Origin: Lentisphaeria bacterium
GTDB lineage: Bacteria > Verrucomicrobiota > Lentisphaeria > Victivallales > UBA1829
DNA: 64,000 bases
Direction of reading: 5' to 3'
Assembly: GCA_017456805.1 (NCBI GenBank)
Contig: JAFTIQ010000032.1
Coordinates: 1-64,000 of the forward strand
Shown one piece after another: positions 31,538 to 40,198 of this stretch (position 1 is its first letter; the number at the start of each line of letters is the position of its first letter). The notes below the pieces were generated by a model. It was not told the origin of the DNA. It saw nothing but the letters and a program-made list of their open reading frames with translations, and ran no database searches. Both the position numbers and the translations under genes were made by a program.

Positions 31538-31769
31538 AATTTTCAAATTTTTCCATGCTGTATTGTTTGGGCAAATCGACTTTGTCTGCCGGAAACAATT
31601 TGTTTTCACTAATAATTCACGCGGTAATATATATCGTGATTGTCATTTTTGCAACCCCGTCCTGTCAGAAAAACACAAACTTGACGAAAAAATCTTTTTC
31701 TTGAAATTATCCCTGATACCCGGAGCAAAATACCATCAGGTAAAATTTTGCTCCGGATAGAATTTTCAG
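31538..31769. other. Intergenic region with a 12-bp hairpin
   Basis: This 232-base gap lies between the end of the repeat protein (31770) and the start of the flavin oxidoreductase (31537), both minus strand. CCGGAGCAAAAT (31720-31731) is an exact reverse complement of ATTTTGCTCCGG (31745-31756). The stem has no T run in either direction, so it is only a possible terminator of the repeat protein gene. Confidence 0.55.
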
Positions 31770-34451
31770 TTATGCAATTGCCAAGGCTTGAATAATGGAT
31801 CCATCATTCCCTGACCATGCAGTTAATTCTGAATCGGCAACATTGCTGCAAACCAAAAGATCATCCGATCCCGAATTGTTATAATCCGTAAGACAGACTG
31901 TTTTATCGGCAGTTTCCAGATCACCGATAGAAAGAGAAGATTCTGTCTCCGCTGCAATGTTTGTTTCATTACAAAGAAGATCTCCTTCTGAACCAAGATC
32001 AATCCAATCATCAGACAATCCATCGGTTTCCTCGCTGACTTTCAATGTCAGTGCCTTGCTGTTTGTCGCATCATCAAAACAATATAATGAATATGTTTTT
32101 CCATTATAGTTCAAGTCCTCTCCAATAGAAAAGGTCCCGATTTCTTCCTCATCCAGAATCAGAGTAAAAGTCTTTTCATCCGCATCGCCAGCCCAGTTTG
32201 CAAGAATATAGGAACCATTTTCCTGATATGCAGAAACCGTAATTGTCATATCAGCCTCACGGGCAACATAGTAACTGTTCAACATTGCTTCCCTGTAAGA
32301 CTCCTGCATTGATGATGCGGAATGTCCGGACACATCAAAAATAATGGACGTATCGCTTGTTATAACTGCATTTCCTGCAAGGTTGGCTCTGCCATGAATT
32401 ATGTTTTCTCCCCGCAAGACACCTCCATTGTTGCAGTTCAATGTACCAAAAATTTCATTATCTTCCGCAATTGCCCCTGACATAACAGTCAAACCGCCGC
32501 CTGAACTGACAATGGTATCATATACATAGGGAGTCTCTGACCAATAATATTTATTTACGATAAGATAAGAACCGTAATCGACTCTGGTCTTAACCGCAGA
32601 ACCTCCATGATAAACAGAAGTAACGGTCCCGCGCTGCAGATGCGTGTTGGAAATCATTCCGCCATCCAGATTAACTTTGGCACCATAACTGGTAACTGTC
32701 CCGAACGCAGCCCCTCCACTGTAAACATGCATTCTTCCACCGGTCATCAGCCGGGTATTAACAGCAGTCCCGCCGGAAAAAATTTGAATATTTCCACCGG
32801 ATTTAGTTATACAGGAACTCGCCGTTCCGCCATTGGAAACAACAATCGTTCCGCCTGAAGCAATTTGAGAGTTGCAAACTGCTCCGAATTCAATTGCCAT
32901 TGATCCGCCATGAAGCAGATCCACATTTTTACAGGTTCCGCCAAAATAACCCAACGTTCCGCCATTCTTCAGAACAATATTACTCGCGGTACCACCATCA
33001 TAAATATTCAGTGTTCCATTGGAATTAACCGTTGTATTTATAATCAATCCGCCACTGAAAATTCTTGCACTTCCGGAACCATTGTAAAACAGAGTATCAA
33101 CGGTACCCTCCTCTCCGACAACCAGATATCCCCCGGAATACAGATTCACTCCGTACATGGAACCACCGCCGGAAACACTGACATCACCATATTTATAAAC
33201 GGATGTATAATTGGCATTTCCCTCTACACTCATTGATCCATTAGAAGAAACATGCGTATTTACAGCAGTACCTCCACTGGAAACATACATTCTTCCCTGC
33301 CCTGTAACTTCTGTATTTTTTGTAACTCCGTTTGACATGACATACATTAAAGCAGAAGAACCGGAGACAACTTTGTCTGTCATGGAAACCGTATGAGAAA
33401 GCAATTGATTATCTGAACCATAATAAACCCCGGAATAAGAACTTGCATAGGTGATATAACCGCCATCTTCCACGGTGATATAACCATTTATACAGGGAGT
33501 CCAAATCACATCAGTTGCAGTTCCACCCGATAAAACATGAAGGGAGCCGCCGGAGTTAACATCTATATTATTGGCAGTTCCGGCAACTTGAAGGGAGCCG
33601 CCGGAGTTAACATCTATATTATTGGCAGTTCCGGCAACTTGAAGCAGTCCAACGGAGTTAACATCTATATTATTGGCAGTTCCGCCGGATAAAACAAATA
33701 CATAATTGCCATTTATGACCATATTCTCAGAAAATCCACCGGAAGATACATGCATATAGCCATAGGATACTGTTGTATTTTTTGCAATACCTCCAGAAGA
33801 TATTTTTAATGATCCGCAATTAACTGTTGTATTATCAGCCACTCCCCCGGACAGGACGATCATATCCCCCCAAAAGTATCCAAAAAAACCAGCCTCCCCA
33901 TTTCCAACAAAAGTACTGTTTGCCGTTCCGCCAGCTAAAACATACATGTACCCGTCGCCAACGACGCTTGTATTATTTGCGACACCCCCCAGAATATACA
34001 TATTGCCATTATCAACAGTCGTATTTTCTGCCGTTCCGCCACGAAAGAGATAAATATAAGAAGAAACAACAGATTGGTTATTGATAGCCGTTCCGCCGGA
34101 TAAAACACAAAGGCTTCCACCGACTTGAAGAAGAGTATTATTCGCAGTTCCGCCGGATAAAACATCCATTGTTCCGGCATTCACAGTTGTGCTGTTCGCA
34201 GTTCCACCGGAAGAAACGGTCACATTCCCCATATTGGCTGTGGTATGATTTGCAATTCCCCCGCTGGAAATATCCATCTCTCCATAACGGTTGAGAGTCG
34301 TACTGTTTGCAACCCCTCCATTAACAATGATCTCGCCATCTTCAACAATTGCAGAATTTACTGTTCCGCCGGAAGAGATCATCAATGTCATATCATCTTC
34401 AATGATCGTCCCCTCTGAAACAATCCCGCTTGATATCATTACTGTTGCCAT
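31770..34451 (-). CDS. AIDA-type repeat beta-solenoid surface protein
   Basis: The 893-residue protein is built from roughly thirty 17-19 residue repeats of the form V-x-SGGTAxNTxVxxGGxLx (residues about 1-660), the strand-loop-strand repeat of AIDA-type autotransporter passengers, which folds as a right-handed beta-solenoid and can be O-heptosylated. The C-terminal 200 residues are a different, acidic domain ending DYNNSGSDDLLV and ALAIA, with no beta-barrel. There is no signal peptide, so classical autotransport is excluded; a C-terminal signal for another route, such as type I secretion, is a guess. A GGGGAG ribosome site precedes the ATG. No glycosyltransferase lies nearby. Confidence 0.85.
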   Translation of the reverse strand: MATVMISSGIVSEGTIIEDDMTLMISSGGTVNSAIVEDGEIIVNGGVANSTTLNRYGEMDISSGGIANHTTANMGNVTVSSGGTANSTTVNAGTMDVLSGGTANNTLLQVGGSLCVLSGGTAINNQSVVSSYIYLFRGGTAENTTVDNGNMYILGGVANNTSVVGDGYMYVLAGGTANSTFVGNGEAGFFGYFWGDMIVLSGGVADNTTVNCGSLKISSGGIAKNTTVSYGYMHVSSGGFSENMVINGNYVFVLSGGTANNIDVNSVGLLQVAGTANNIDVNSGGSLQVAGTANNIDVNSGGSLHVLSGGTATDVIWTPCINGYITVEDGGYITYASSYSGVYYGSDNQLLSHTVSMTDKVVSGSSALMYVMSNGVTKNTEVTGQGRMYVSSGGTAVNTHVSSNGSMSVEGNANYTSVYKYGDVSVSGGGSMYGVNLYSGGYLVVGEEGTVDTLFYNGSGSARIFSGGLIINTTVNSNGTLNIYDGGTASNIVLKNGGTLGYFGGTCKNVDLLHGGSMAIEFGAVCNSQIASGGTIVVSNGGTASSCITKSGGNIQIFSGGTAVNTRLMTGGRMHVYSGGAAFGTVTSYGAKVNLDGGMISNTHLQRGTVTSVYHGGSAVKTRVDYGSYLIVNKYYWSETPYVYDTIVSSGGGLTVMSGAIAEDNEIFGTLNCNNGGVLRGENIIHGRANLAGNAVITSDTSIIFDVSGHSASSMQESYREAMLNSYYVAREADMTITVSAYQENGSYILANWAGDADEKTFTLILDEEEIGTFSIGEDLNYNGKTYSLYCFDDATNSKALTLKVSEETDGLSDDWIDLGSEGDLLCNETNIAAETESSLSIGDLETADKTVCLTDYNNSGSDDLLVCSNVADSELTAWSGNDGSIIQALAIA
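33539..33691 (-). repeat. 51-bp tandem repeat within the beta-solenoid gene
   Basis: Two adjacent 51-base units (33539-33589 and 33590-33640) are identical by eye, and a third (33641-33691) is partly changed. Each encodes a 17-residue coil with VAGTANNIDVNSGGSLQ, two residues shorter than the usual 19. The identity implies a recent duplication by slippage or recombination. Confidence 0.9.
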
Positions 34452-34566
34452 TATCTTTTTCTCCCCTGATTATTTTTATTGATCTCTATGGAATCAGGCT
34501 TGAAGTTCTTGAATATCAAACCTGAGATCTGAGTTTTTGCTGCGATAAAGCTCTATGCCGAATCCT

Positions 34567-36174
34567 TTACTTTTTCTCTTTTATAAATGCGTCCCGGACT
34601 TGGGCGATCCGGAAATAATCATTGGTCAGGATCGTATCAATCCCCATTTCCAGATAGTTCCGCGCCTCTTCCGGATCATCACTGAAAAAGACGTTGCACA
34701 AAATTCCGTTGGCATGCGCCCTGTCAATCATTTCCTGATTGAAATAAGGCTTGTATAACTGAACTTTCTGACACTGATTCCGGATCGCATTATCTACAAT
34801 TTCCCAGCCGCCGTCATCTGCACTCATACAACGGCTGATGTGCGGCGCAATTTCCCGGGCAGTCTGAAGAATCTCACCCGTAGCCATAATGTAACAATGA
34901 CGTTCACAATCATATTCCCGGAGAAGATCAACGATTTTTTGAAATTTATCCTTCGGATAGGGCGATACACCAATGGATTTGATATGGATATTCAAAATCG
35001 CCTGCCGGGGAAAACGCTTCAGAAGATCTTCCAGTTTCAGGATCTTCAATCCGGAAAACGCAGCAGCAGATTTTGCCCCGAAATCAAGCTCTTCCAATTC
35101 AGCCAAAGTCTTCTCTTCCACCAATCCGGTCCCGTTGGAAACCCGCTCCAGATTGGGATCATGAATGGATACAGGAACACCATCTGCTGTAAAGCGGACA
35201 TCAAATTCGATTTCATCGGCGCCGAGCGCAATTGCCGCACCAAATGCAGGAAGTGAATTTTCCGGTGCAACCGTTGAAAAACCGCGATGCGCACAGATTC
35301 TGGGATACCCCATCTGAAATTCATCCGGCTTCACACAGCTTCCGCAGGCACGGTAGTTCCAGGGAGTTCTGCCCTGCTCAATGAAATCGCAATTGGAAAT
35401 CATGCTTCCGCCATAACTGTTCGTCCGGCAGTATTTCCAATGAGGATCTGCAATTTCCACAACCATTTTTCCGGTTTTCTGTCCGAAATCTGCCAGAATT
35501 TTTCCGGCAGGATCAATGGCAAGAGATGTTCCGCCTTTGGTGCTGTTTTCCCCCATGGCAACAGAAGACCGCAGCACAAAGGCTCCGGCATGATAGGCAA
35601 GCATCTGATTCATCAATCTCAGATTTTCACAGGGTTCCCCGCGCTGGAATGCAGCCACAAGAACCACATCCGGGCGGCGGTAGGCGATATGTGCGATATA
35701 CTCTTCAAAATAGGCATCATAACAGGTCAGAAACGCAAGACGGAGTCCCTGAGATTCCACGATTGGCGGCGGACACCATTTCCGGGTATGGGTATTTTCC
35801 ACACCATGCTCTGCCGGTTCCCGTAAAACAAGCTGCTGTTTGTAGTAATCCCCCGCAAAACTTCCATCCGGATGATAAACCCGGGTAGTATTCCGGTAAT
35901 GTTCTCCGATTTTGAAACAGCCGGAAAGTGCAACAGTTGCATGACACCGTTTTGCGGCATTGACGGCTGCCTCAACCAGTTTCTCTGTATGAGAAATGTA
36001 AAATGGAAGAGCTTCTTCCGGGGTCAGTTCACCAGGACCGTTTGAATATTCCGGAGTGAGAATCAGATCCAATGATTCATCGCAGCTGTTCAATTCATTG
36101 ATCAGAAATTCCACAGAAGCTTCCGTATCTTTCAAATCTTTCCCATAGGGAACCTGTATGGCACAAAATTTCAT
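34567..36174 (-). CDS. Nitrilase-family amidase fused to glycerophosphodiester phosphodiesterase
   Basis: The 535-residue protein has two complete domains. Residues 1-265 are a carbon-nitrogen hydrolase with the catalytic triad Glu42 (TPEYSNG), Lys112 (YYKQQ) and Cys151 (LTCYDAYF). Residues 290-530 are a GDPD TIM barrel with His296-Arg297, Glu305-Asn306, Glu323, Asp325 and His338 in the expected motifs. GDPD domains cleave glycerophosphodiesters to an alcohol and glycerol-3-phosphate; nitrilases cleave amides. All catalytic residues are present in both. No signal peptide is present. AAGGAG lies before the ATG. The gene stands alone with its own promoter. Confidence 0.9.
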   Translation of the reverse strand: MKFCAIQVPYGKDLKDTEASVEFLINELNSCDESLDLILTPEYSNGPGELTPEEALPFYISHTEKLVEAAVNAAKRCHATVALSGCFKIGEHYRNTTRVYHPDGSFAGDYYKQQLVLREPAEHGVENTHTRKWCPPPIVESQGLRLAFLTCYDAYFEEYIAHIAYRRPDVVLVAAFQRGEPCENLRLMNQMLAYHAGAFVLRSSVAMGENSTKGGTSLAIDPAGKILADFGQKTGKMVVEIADPHWKYCRTNSYGGSMISNCDFIEQGRTPWNYRACGSCVKPDEFQMGYPRICAHRGFSTVAPENSLPAFGAAIALGADEIEFDVRFTADGVPVSIHDPNLERVSNGTGLVEEKTLAELEELDFGAKSAAAFSGLKILKLEDLLKRFPRQAILNIHIKSIGVSPYPKDKFQKIVDLLREYDCERHCYIMATGEILQTAREIAPHISRCMSADDGGWEIVDNAIRNQCQKVQLYKPYFNQEMIDRAHANGILCNVFFSDDPEEARNYLEMGIDTILTNDYFRIAQVRDAFIKEKK

Positions 36175-36248
36175 AAAATCAACTCCTTGTTCCTGAAAAT
36201 CAGAGGTATTTCAAAAAATGGGACTTTTAACTTGCCTCATCAATCATA

Positions 36249-36276
36249 AATATACATGTTTTATGTGAAAATACAA
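36249..36276 (-). promoter_or_regulatory. Promoter of the nitrilase-GDPD gene
   Basis: On the minus strand TTGTAT (36271-36276), 16 bases, TATATT (36249-36254), about 75 bases before the ATG. Confidence 0.55.
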
Positions 36277-36298
36277 GTCTCCGGGATCTGTGGAACCA

Positions 36299-36727
36299 TT
36301 ATTTTGGCTCCTGCTGCCGCTTCTGTTCCAACAAGACTTCAAAGGGTTTTGTTCTGTATAATTCCGCCAATTGTTTTTCTACAGCTGAATCAGTGATCCG
36401 GTATCGGACCCAATATTTCCCGCCAAACTTGAATCTCATTCTGGTGATCCAATATCTGTCTGGATGATCAGGATCAACCCTGAACGAATAATCTTCCCCT
36501 TTATTAGTCCGCATTGTGCTTGACTTGGTAAAAATGCCAACCTTATCGACATAACAGACCGGAACTGTGATATTGACCGGGAGAAGACCTTCCCATTCCA
36601 CGATTTCCAATTTATCAACCTTGGAGTCTGATTGCATTTGCGACCAATTGGATAATGTGATCAGCAAAAAGAATGACAGTACAGGAACGCCAATAAAAAA
36701 GAAAAGGATTTTTTTCAGAATGTTCAT
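36299..36727 (-). CDS. Small membrane-anchored protein, unknown function
   Basis: The 142-residue protein has an N-terminal membrane anchor or uncleaved signal (about 6-26) followed by a basic, beta-rich domain with KFGGKYWVRYRITD and a Gln/Lys-rich C-terminus. There is no lipobox cysteine and no recognised family. The ribosome site is weak. It is flanked by its own promoter and lies 124 bases before the nitrilase-GDPD gene. A codon pattern like its neighbours supports a real gene, but no function can be given. Confidence 0.6.
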   Translation of the reverse strand: MNILKKILFFFIGVPVLSFFLLITLSNWSQMQSDSKVDKLEIVEWEGLLPVNITVPVCYVDKVGIFTKSSTMRTNKGEDYSFRVDPDHPDRYWITRMRFKFGGKYWVRYRITDSAVEKQLAELYRTKPFEVLLEQKRQQEPK

Positions 36728-36758
36728 AAAAATATTCCCGCTGAGTTATTACTCCGGA

Positions 36759-36786
36759 ATATATCATTCCAAATCAAAAAAATCAA
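36759..36786 (-). promoter_or_regulatory. Promoter of the small anchored protein gene
   Basis: On the minus strand TTGATT (36781-36786), 16 bases, TATATT (36759-36764), about 30 bases before the ATG. Confidence 0.55.
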
Positions 36787-36820
36787 GCCCGGATCATTCT
36801 CCCGGGGAAATTTACAATGA

Positions 36821-36858
36821 AAAAGGCATTGCCGGGAAATTTCTGACAATGCCTTTTT
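36821..36858 (-). terminator. Terminator of the ceramidase-fold/aminotransferase operon
   Basis: AAAAGGCATTG (36821-36831) pairs with CAATGCCTTTTT (36847-36858). It lies 20 bases after the isomerase stop on the minus strand and ends in a T run in that direction. Confidence 0.8.
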
Positions 36859-36878
36859 GCCGATCTGTTCAGCGGAAA

Positions 36879-37637
36879 TTATTTGAAGAGTTCTTTCAAA
36901 ATATCTGCGCTGACCTTCAGATCCAGTTCGGGGGCTCTCAAATGAGTATCATGCTCAATCAGAACCCATTTGTCATAATTGTATTTCTGAAGTTCCTTTG
37001 CAATCGCTTCATAATCCAATCCGGCATTTCCGCCGCCAAGTTCACAGAACCGGAGACGATCCCACCAGGAATCCAATCCAACATTCAGATCTTTATAGTA
37101 AATATCCTTGAAATGGACCGCAACAAGACGGTCGTGATACTTCTGAACGGTTCGGACACCATCTCCGCCAGCGGCGTGAAGATGAGCAATATCCAGAAGA
37201 AGTGCCGCTCCGGGAACGACTTCCATAAATTTATCCAGTTCATCCTGACTTTCAATGCAGGTTCCCAGATGATTGTGAAGAGCTGCTTTCAAGTTATACC
37301 GTTTTGCGGCTTCCACAAAAGCATTGCAGCGGCGGCAGTAATCATCGAACGGAATATTGCGGGTACAGGGAACCGTGATCCAGACGTATTCTTTGCCCAG
37401 GGCGGAAGCACAGCGCATGGTCAATTCCGGATTATCCATTTTACAGCTGGCAAAATCCATTCCCTTGCTGTGAAAAAGTGCGGCATTGCGGATCACATCC
37501 GCTTCCGTTGCACCCTTCACCCATTCGATCCCGTCAACGCCGATACTCTGCAAGAGCTCAAGACGTTCTTCCAGATTCCAGCAGCCGCCGTACCAGACAT
37601 CCATGCCGTAATCGGCAACTCCAAGTTTATTTTTCAT
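36879..37637 (-). CDS. Sugar phosphate isomerase/epimerase-like TIM-barrel protein
   Basis: The 252-residue protein belongs to the xylose-isomerase-like TIM-barrel family (AP_endonuc_2 fold): GIEWVKG near the N-terminus, LHNHLGTC in the middle, LLLDIAHLHAAGGD and VHFKDIY, then VLIEHDTH near the end; these carry the metal-binding Glu, Asp and His of the family. Members isomerise or epimerise keto-sugars, or act as inosose dehydratases. The start at 37637 is chosen because TAAAGGAG precedes it and the longer reading overlaps the aminotransferase. It is the last gene of the four-gene operon, 11 bases after DegT. Confidence 0.85.
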   Translation of the reverse strand: MKNKLGVADYGMDVWYGGCWNLEERLELLQSIGVDGIEWVKGATEADVIRNAALFHSKGMDFASCKMDNPELTMRCASALGKEYVWITVPCTRNIPFDDYCRRCNAFVEAAKRYNLKAALHNHLGTCIESQDELDKFMEVVPGAALLLDIAHLHAAGGDGVRTVQKYHDRLVAVHFKDIYYKDLNVGLDSWWDRLRFCELGGGNAGLDYEAIAKELQKYNYDKWVLIEHDTHLRAPELDLKVSADILKELFK

Positions 37638-37648
37638 CGGGCACTCCT

Positions 37649-38860
37649 TTACTTGGTAACGGTTCTCATGACTTTTGCAATACATTCTCCGACGCGTGCG
37701 GTGACATCTTCGGATCCGAGCAGAGTGGTGTTTCCGCAGCACATAACACGGTTGTACATCACATCTTCACAGACTTCTGTATCTTTCTTCACATAGGTAT
37801 CTTCTTTCATGTTCCAGACGGGACTCTTATAGAGCGGGCAGCCCCAGCCTTCATGAATGAGCAGACCTTCCGCACGGATCGCAGCATAAATATCAGCGCG
37901 GGTAACACCTTCCTTCAAATATTCCGGCTGAAGAAGATAGGTGACAAAGTAGTAAGCTCTGGTATCATCTTCATAAGAACTTGCCTGCATCTTCACACTG
38001 GGAATATCCTTGATGATATCACGGACGATCTGAGCATTTCTTGCGCGGAGGTCGCGCAGTTCTTCCTGATGAGCAAGCTGATCCAGAATGATCAGAGACT
38101 GGAAATCAGTCATGCGGTACTGATGGCACATCAGCCCATCCTGCGGGGGGACCTTCGGATTGAGGAAAGAGTTTCCGATATGGGAAACCCGGAAAATATC
38201 TTCCGCCAACTTTTCATTATTGGTCGTACAGCATCCGCCTTCTGCAGCGGTCATGAGTTTGGAGAGCTGGAAGGAGAAACTTCCCGCATCCCCGAGAGAA
38301 CCGACTCCCTTTCCATGCTGCTTTGCTCCATGGGCATGGGCACAATCTTCAACCACCGCCAAACCATGTTTTTTGGCAATCGCATTGATCTTGTCCATAT
38401 CTGCAACAGAGGAGAAAAGGTGAACAGGAATGATCGCTTTTGTACGGGGAGTAATGGCTTCTTCGATCTTGACAGGATCAATACAGAGCGTATTGGGATC
38501 GATATCAACGATCACGGGAGTTGCCCCAACATAAAGGGGAGCCTGAGCAGTTGCGATCCAGGTCACACCGGGAACGATCACTTCATCGCCGGGGCCGATC
38601 CCCAATGCGATCAGAGCACATTCCAATGTGGTGGTTCCGTTGCACATCCAGACAGAATATTTTGCATCCTGGAACTTTGCGAATGCCGGCATCAGTTCCT
38701 TTTCATATTTGGAATAGCAGCCCCATTTTCCGGAACGGTAAAGTTCAATCAGCTTCTGTTCTGTTTCCGGATAGGCGATGGGCCAGGAGGGAACAAGGCT
38801 GTTCAATTCATTTTCGGCAAAAACAGGTTTTCCGCCATTGATTGCAAGAGTGTTTGACAT
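37649..38860 (-). CDS. DegT/DnrJ/EryC1/StrS family PLP aminotransferase
   Basis: The 403-residue protein has the type I PLP fold of the sugar aminotransferases: NGTTTLECALIALGIGPGDEV, Asp172 in EDCAHAHGA, which holds the pyridine nitrogen, and Lys201 in SFQLSKLMTAAEGG as the Schiff-base lysine. Members aminate keto-sugars, such as scyllo-inosose or nucleotide-linked sugars. The context of an isomerase and ceramidase-fold proteins, with no nucleotide-sugar enzymes, suggests an inosose- or keto-sugar-type substrate. AAAGGAAAG precedes the start. Confidence 0.92.
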   Translation of the reverse strand: MSNTLAINGGKPVFAENELNSLVPSWPIAYPETEQKLIELYRSGKWGCYSKYEKELMPAFAKFQDAKYSVWMCNGTTTLECALIALGIGPGDEVIVPGVTWIATAQAPLYVGATPVIVDIDPNTLCIDPVKIEEAITPRTKAIIPVHLFSSVADMDKINAIAKKHGLAVVEDCAHAHGAKQHGKGVGSLGDAGSFSFQLSKLMTAAEGGCCTTNNEKLAEDIFRVSHIGNSFLNPKVPPQDGLMCHQYRMTDFQSLIILDQLAHQEELRDLRARNAQIVRDIIKDIPSVKMQASSYEDDTRAYYFVTYLLQPEYLKEGVTRADIYAAIRAEGLLIHEGWGCPLYKSPVWNMKEDTYVKKDTEVCEDVMYNRVMCCGNTTLLGSEDVTARVGECIAKVMRTVTK

Positions 38861-38878
38861 TGTTTCTTTCCTTTTATC

Positions 38879-40183
38879 TTATTTGGTTTTCTGTTCAAGT
38901 TCAAGAAGTTTATCTGCAACAAATTTTGAGATATGATCAGCATATCTGTAACGGTGACGTGCCGGATAGCAATGGATCTCGTAATAGCCGAATCCGGCGT
39001 TTCCCTTGCTGGATGGACTGGGGAAACGCTTCATCAGCCATTCCGGCGGAAAATACATTCCGTTTCCATTGGCAACAGTTACAGCAAACGCAAATTCAGC
39101 CGCAGAGTGTTCCATCAGAGCTTTCCCTTCTTCCACAAAATATTCTCCGGGAATGAACAGGAGGGAAAGCTCGCCCAGCTGCAAAACCTGGAAATCATGC
39201 AGGGCTGTAAGATCATCCCCCTTTTTGATCCGGATGATCATTTCATCAACCAGTTTGGCGCGATCCGCTTCATACTCATTGATGGCACGGAATTCCGCAG
39301 CATCTTTTTCCAGCTCTTCGATGGTCTGCTTCTTCACCGGAACCCGGACTGTTTCCATTGCGGCACGGATGGTCAGATCCGTGATCTTTTTCCCGCCGGA
39401 AGCCAATCCCTTTTTCAGATCTGCAACATAAAATTCCGCTGTACAACGGGCGGCATTTTCCATTTCCGGATTCTTCAGCGAGGTGAATCTTGCATTGATA
39501 TCTCCGCATGGTCCAAGCATAAATAACGGCATATCTGCCAGTTTTTCTTCCTGAATCAGGGCATTGACCGCTCCCGCCCAGTCAGATGAGGCGATTTTGT
39601 AGTGAGGCCCATTCATGCAGATTCCGTGAACTCCGTGACTGTGAAGCAGGACTTTGCAGCTTCCGTCAGGACGGATGAATTTCACCCAGCGGATGGTTTC
39701 ATCGGTAATATCTTTTTCGGGTTCCACACGGTTGGTTCCCAATTTCTGAGTCAGCGGACATTTTCCCGCTTCGGCATACCCGATCTCTTCTTCATCGTAA
39801 AATGCCATCTCAGCGACTTCCATGACGGTTTCCTTCCAGTGCTCCTGAAAATCCGGATCAGGGATTCCGGATCCGCAAAAACCTTTCCGGAACAACGCAG
39901 GTGCACTGTGGGTATGAGTCGCAACAAACGTAATATAATCCGGATGGATGGAATGTTTCACAGAAATTCTATTCCGCATTTCCCGGGCATAACTGTCATC
40001 GGTAGTACAGGTATCTGTATAGATCACCATCGCCCGTTTTTCTCCGTCATTGAAAGAAAATGCACGGCAATACAGATCACCCATCACACCGGGATTTCTG
40101 CGTCCGGCAAACATTCCATAACCGTAAAGCTCCGCAAAAAGCGGAATGGAAAGTTTCTTTTCTCCGCAGCCTAATCGAAACAT
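38879..40183 (-). CDS. Ceramidase-superfamily protein, operon copy 2
   Basis: The 434-residue protein has the neutral ceramidase N-terminal domain with the zinc segment FVATHTHSAPA, HSHGVHG, a SDWAG segment, GPCGDIN and the PGE in LFIPGEYF. The nucleophile position of Pseudomonas ceramidase (G-D-V-S) again reads Asn (GDIN). It is a close paralogue of the gene directly upstream (40199-41500), similar over its whole length. No signal peptide is present. AGGAG precedes the start. It sits 15 bases after its paralogue and 18 bases before the DegT gene. Substrate unknown; the predicted zinc site suggests hydrolysis of an amide or related bond. Confidence 0.78.
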   Translation of the reverse strand: MFRLGCGEKKLSIPLFAELYGYGMFAGRRNPGVMGDLYCRAFSFNDGEKRAMVIYTDTCTTDDSYAREMRNRISVKHSIHPDYITFVATHTHSAPALFRKGFCGSGIPDPDFQEHWKETVMEVAEMAFYDEEEIGYAEAGKCPLTQKLGTNRVEPEKDITDETIRWVKFIRPDGSCKVLLHSHGVHGICMNGPHYKIASSDWAGAVNALIQEEKLADMPLFMLGPCGDINARFTSLKNPEMENAARCTAEFYVADLKKGLASGGKKITDLTIRAAMETVRVPVKKQTIEELEKDAAEFRAINEYEADRAKLVDEMIIRIKKGDDLTALHDFQVLQLGELSLLFIPGEYFVEEGKALMEHSAAEFAFAVTVANGNGMYFPPEWLMKRFPSPSSKGNAGFGYYEIHCYPARHRYRYADHISKFVADKLLELEQKTK

Positions 40184-40198
40184 GTTTTTCTTCTCCTC

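Noticed and set aside
31770..34451. Regular repeats resembling a CRISPR array
   Set aside because: The periodicity is 51-57 bases, in frame, and encodes a beta-solenoid; there are no unique spacers or cas genes.
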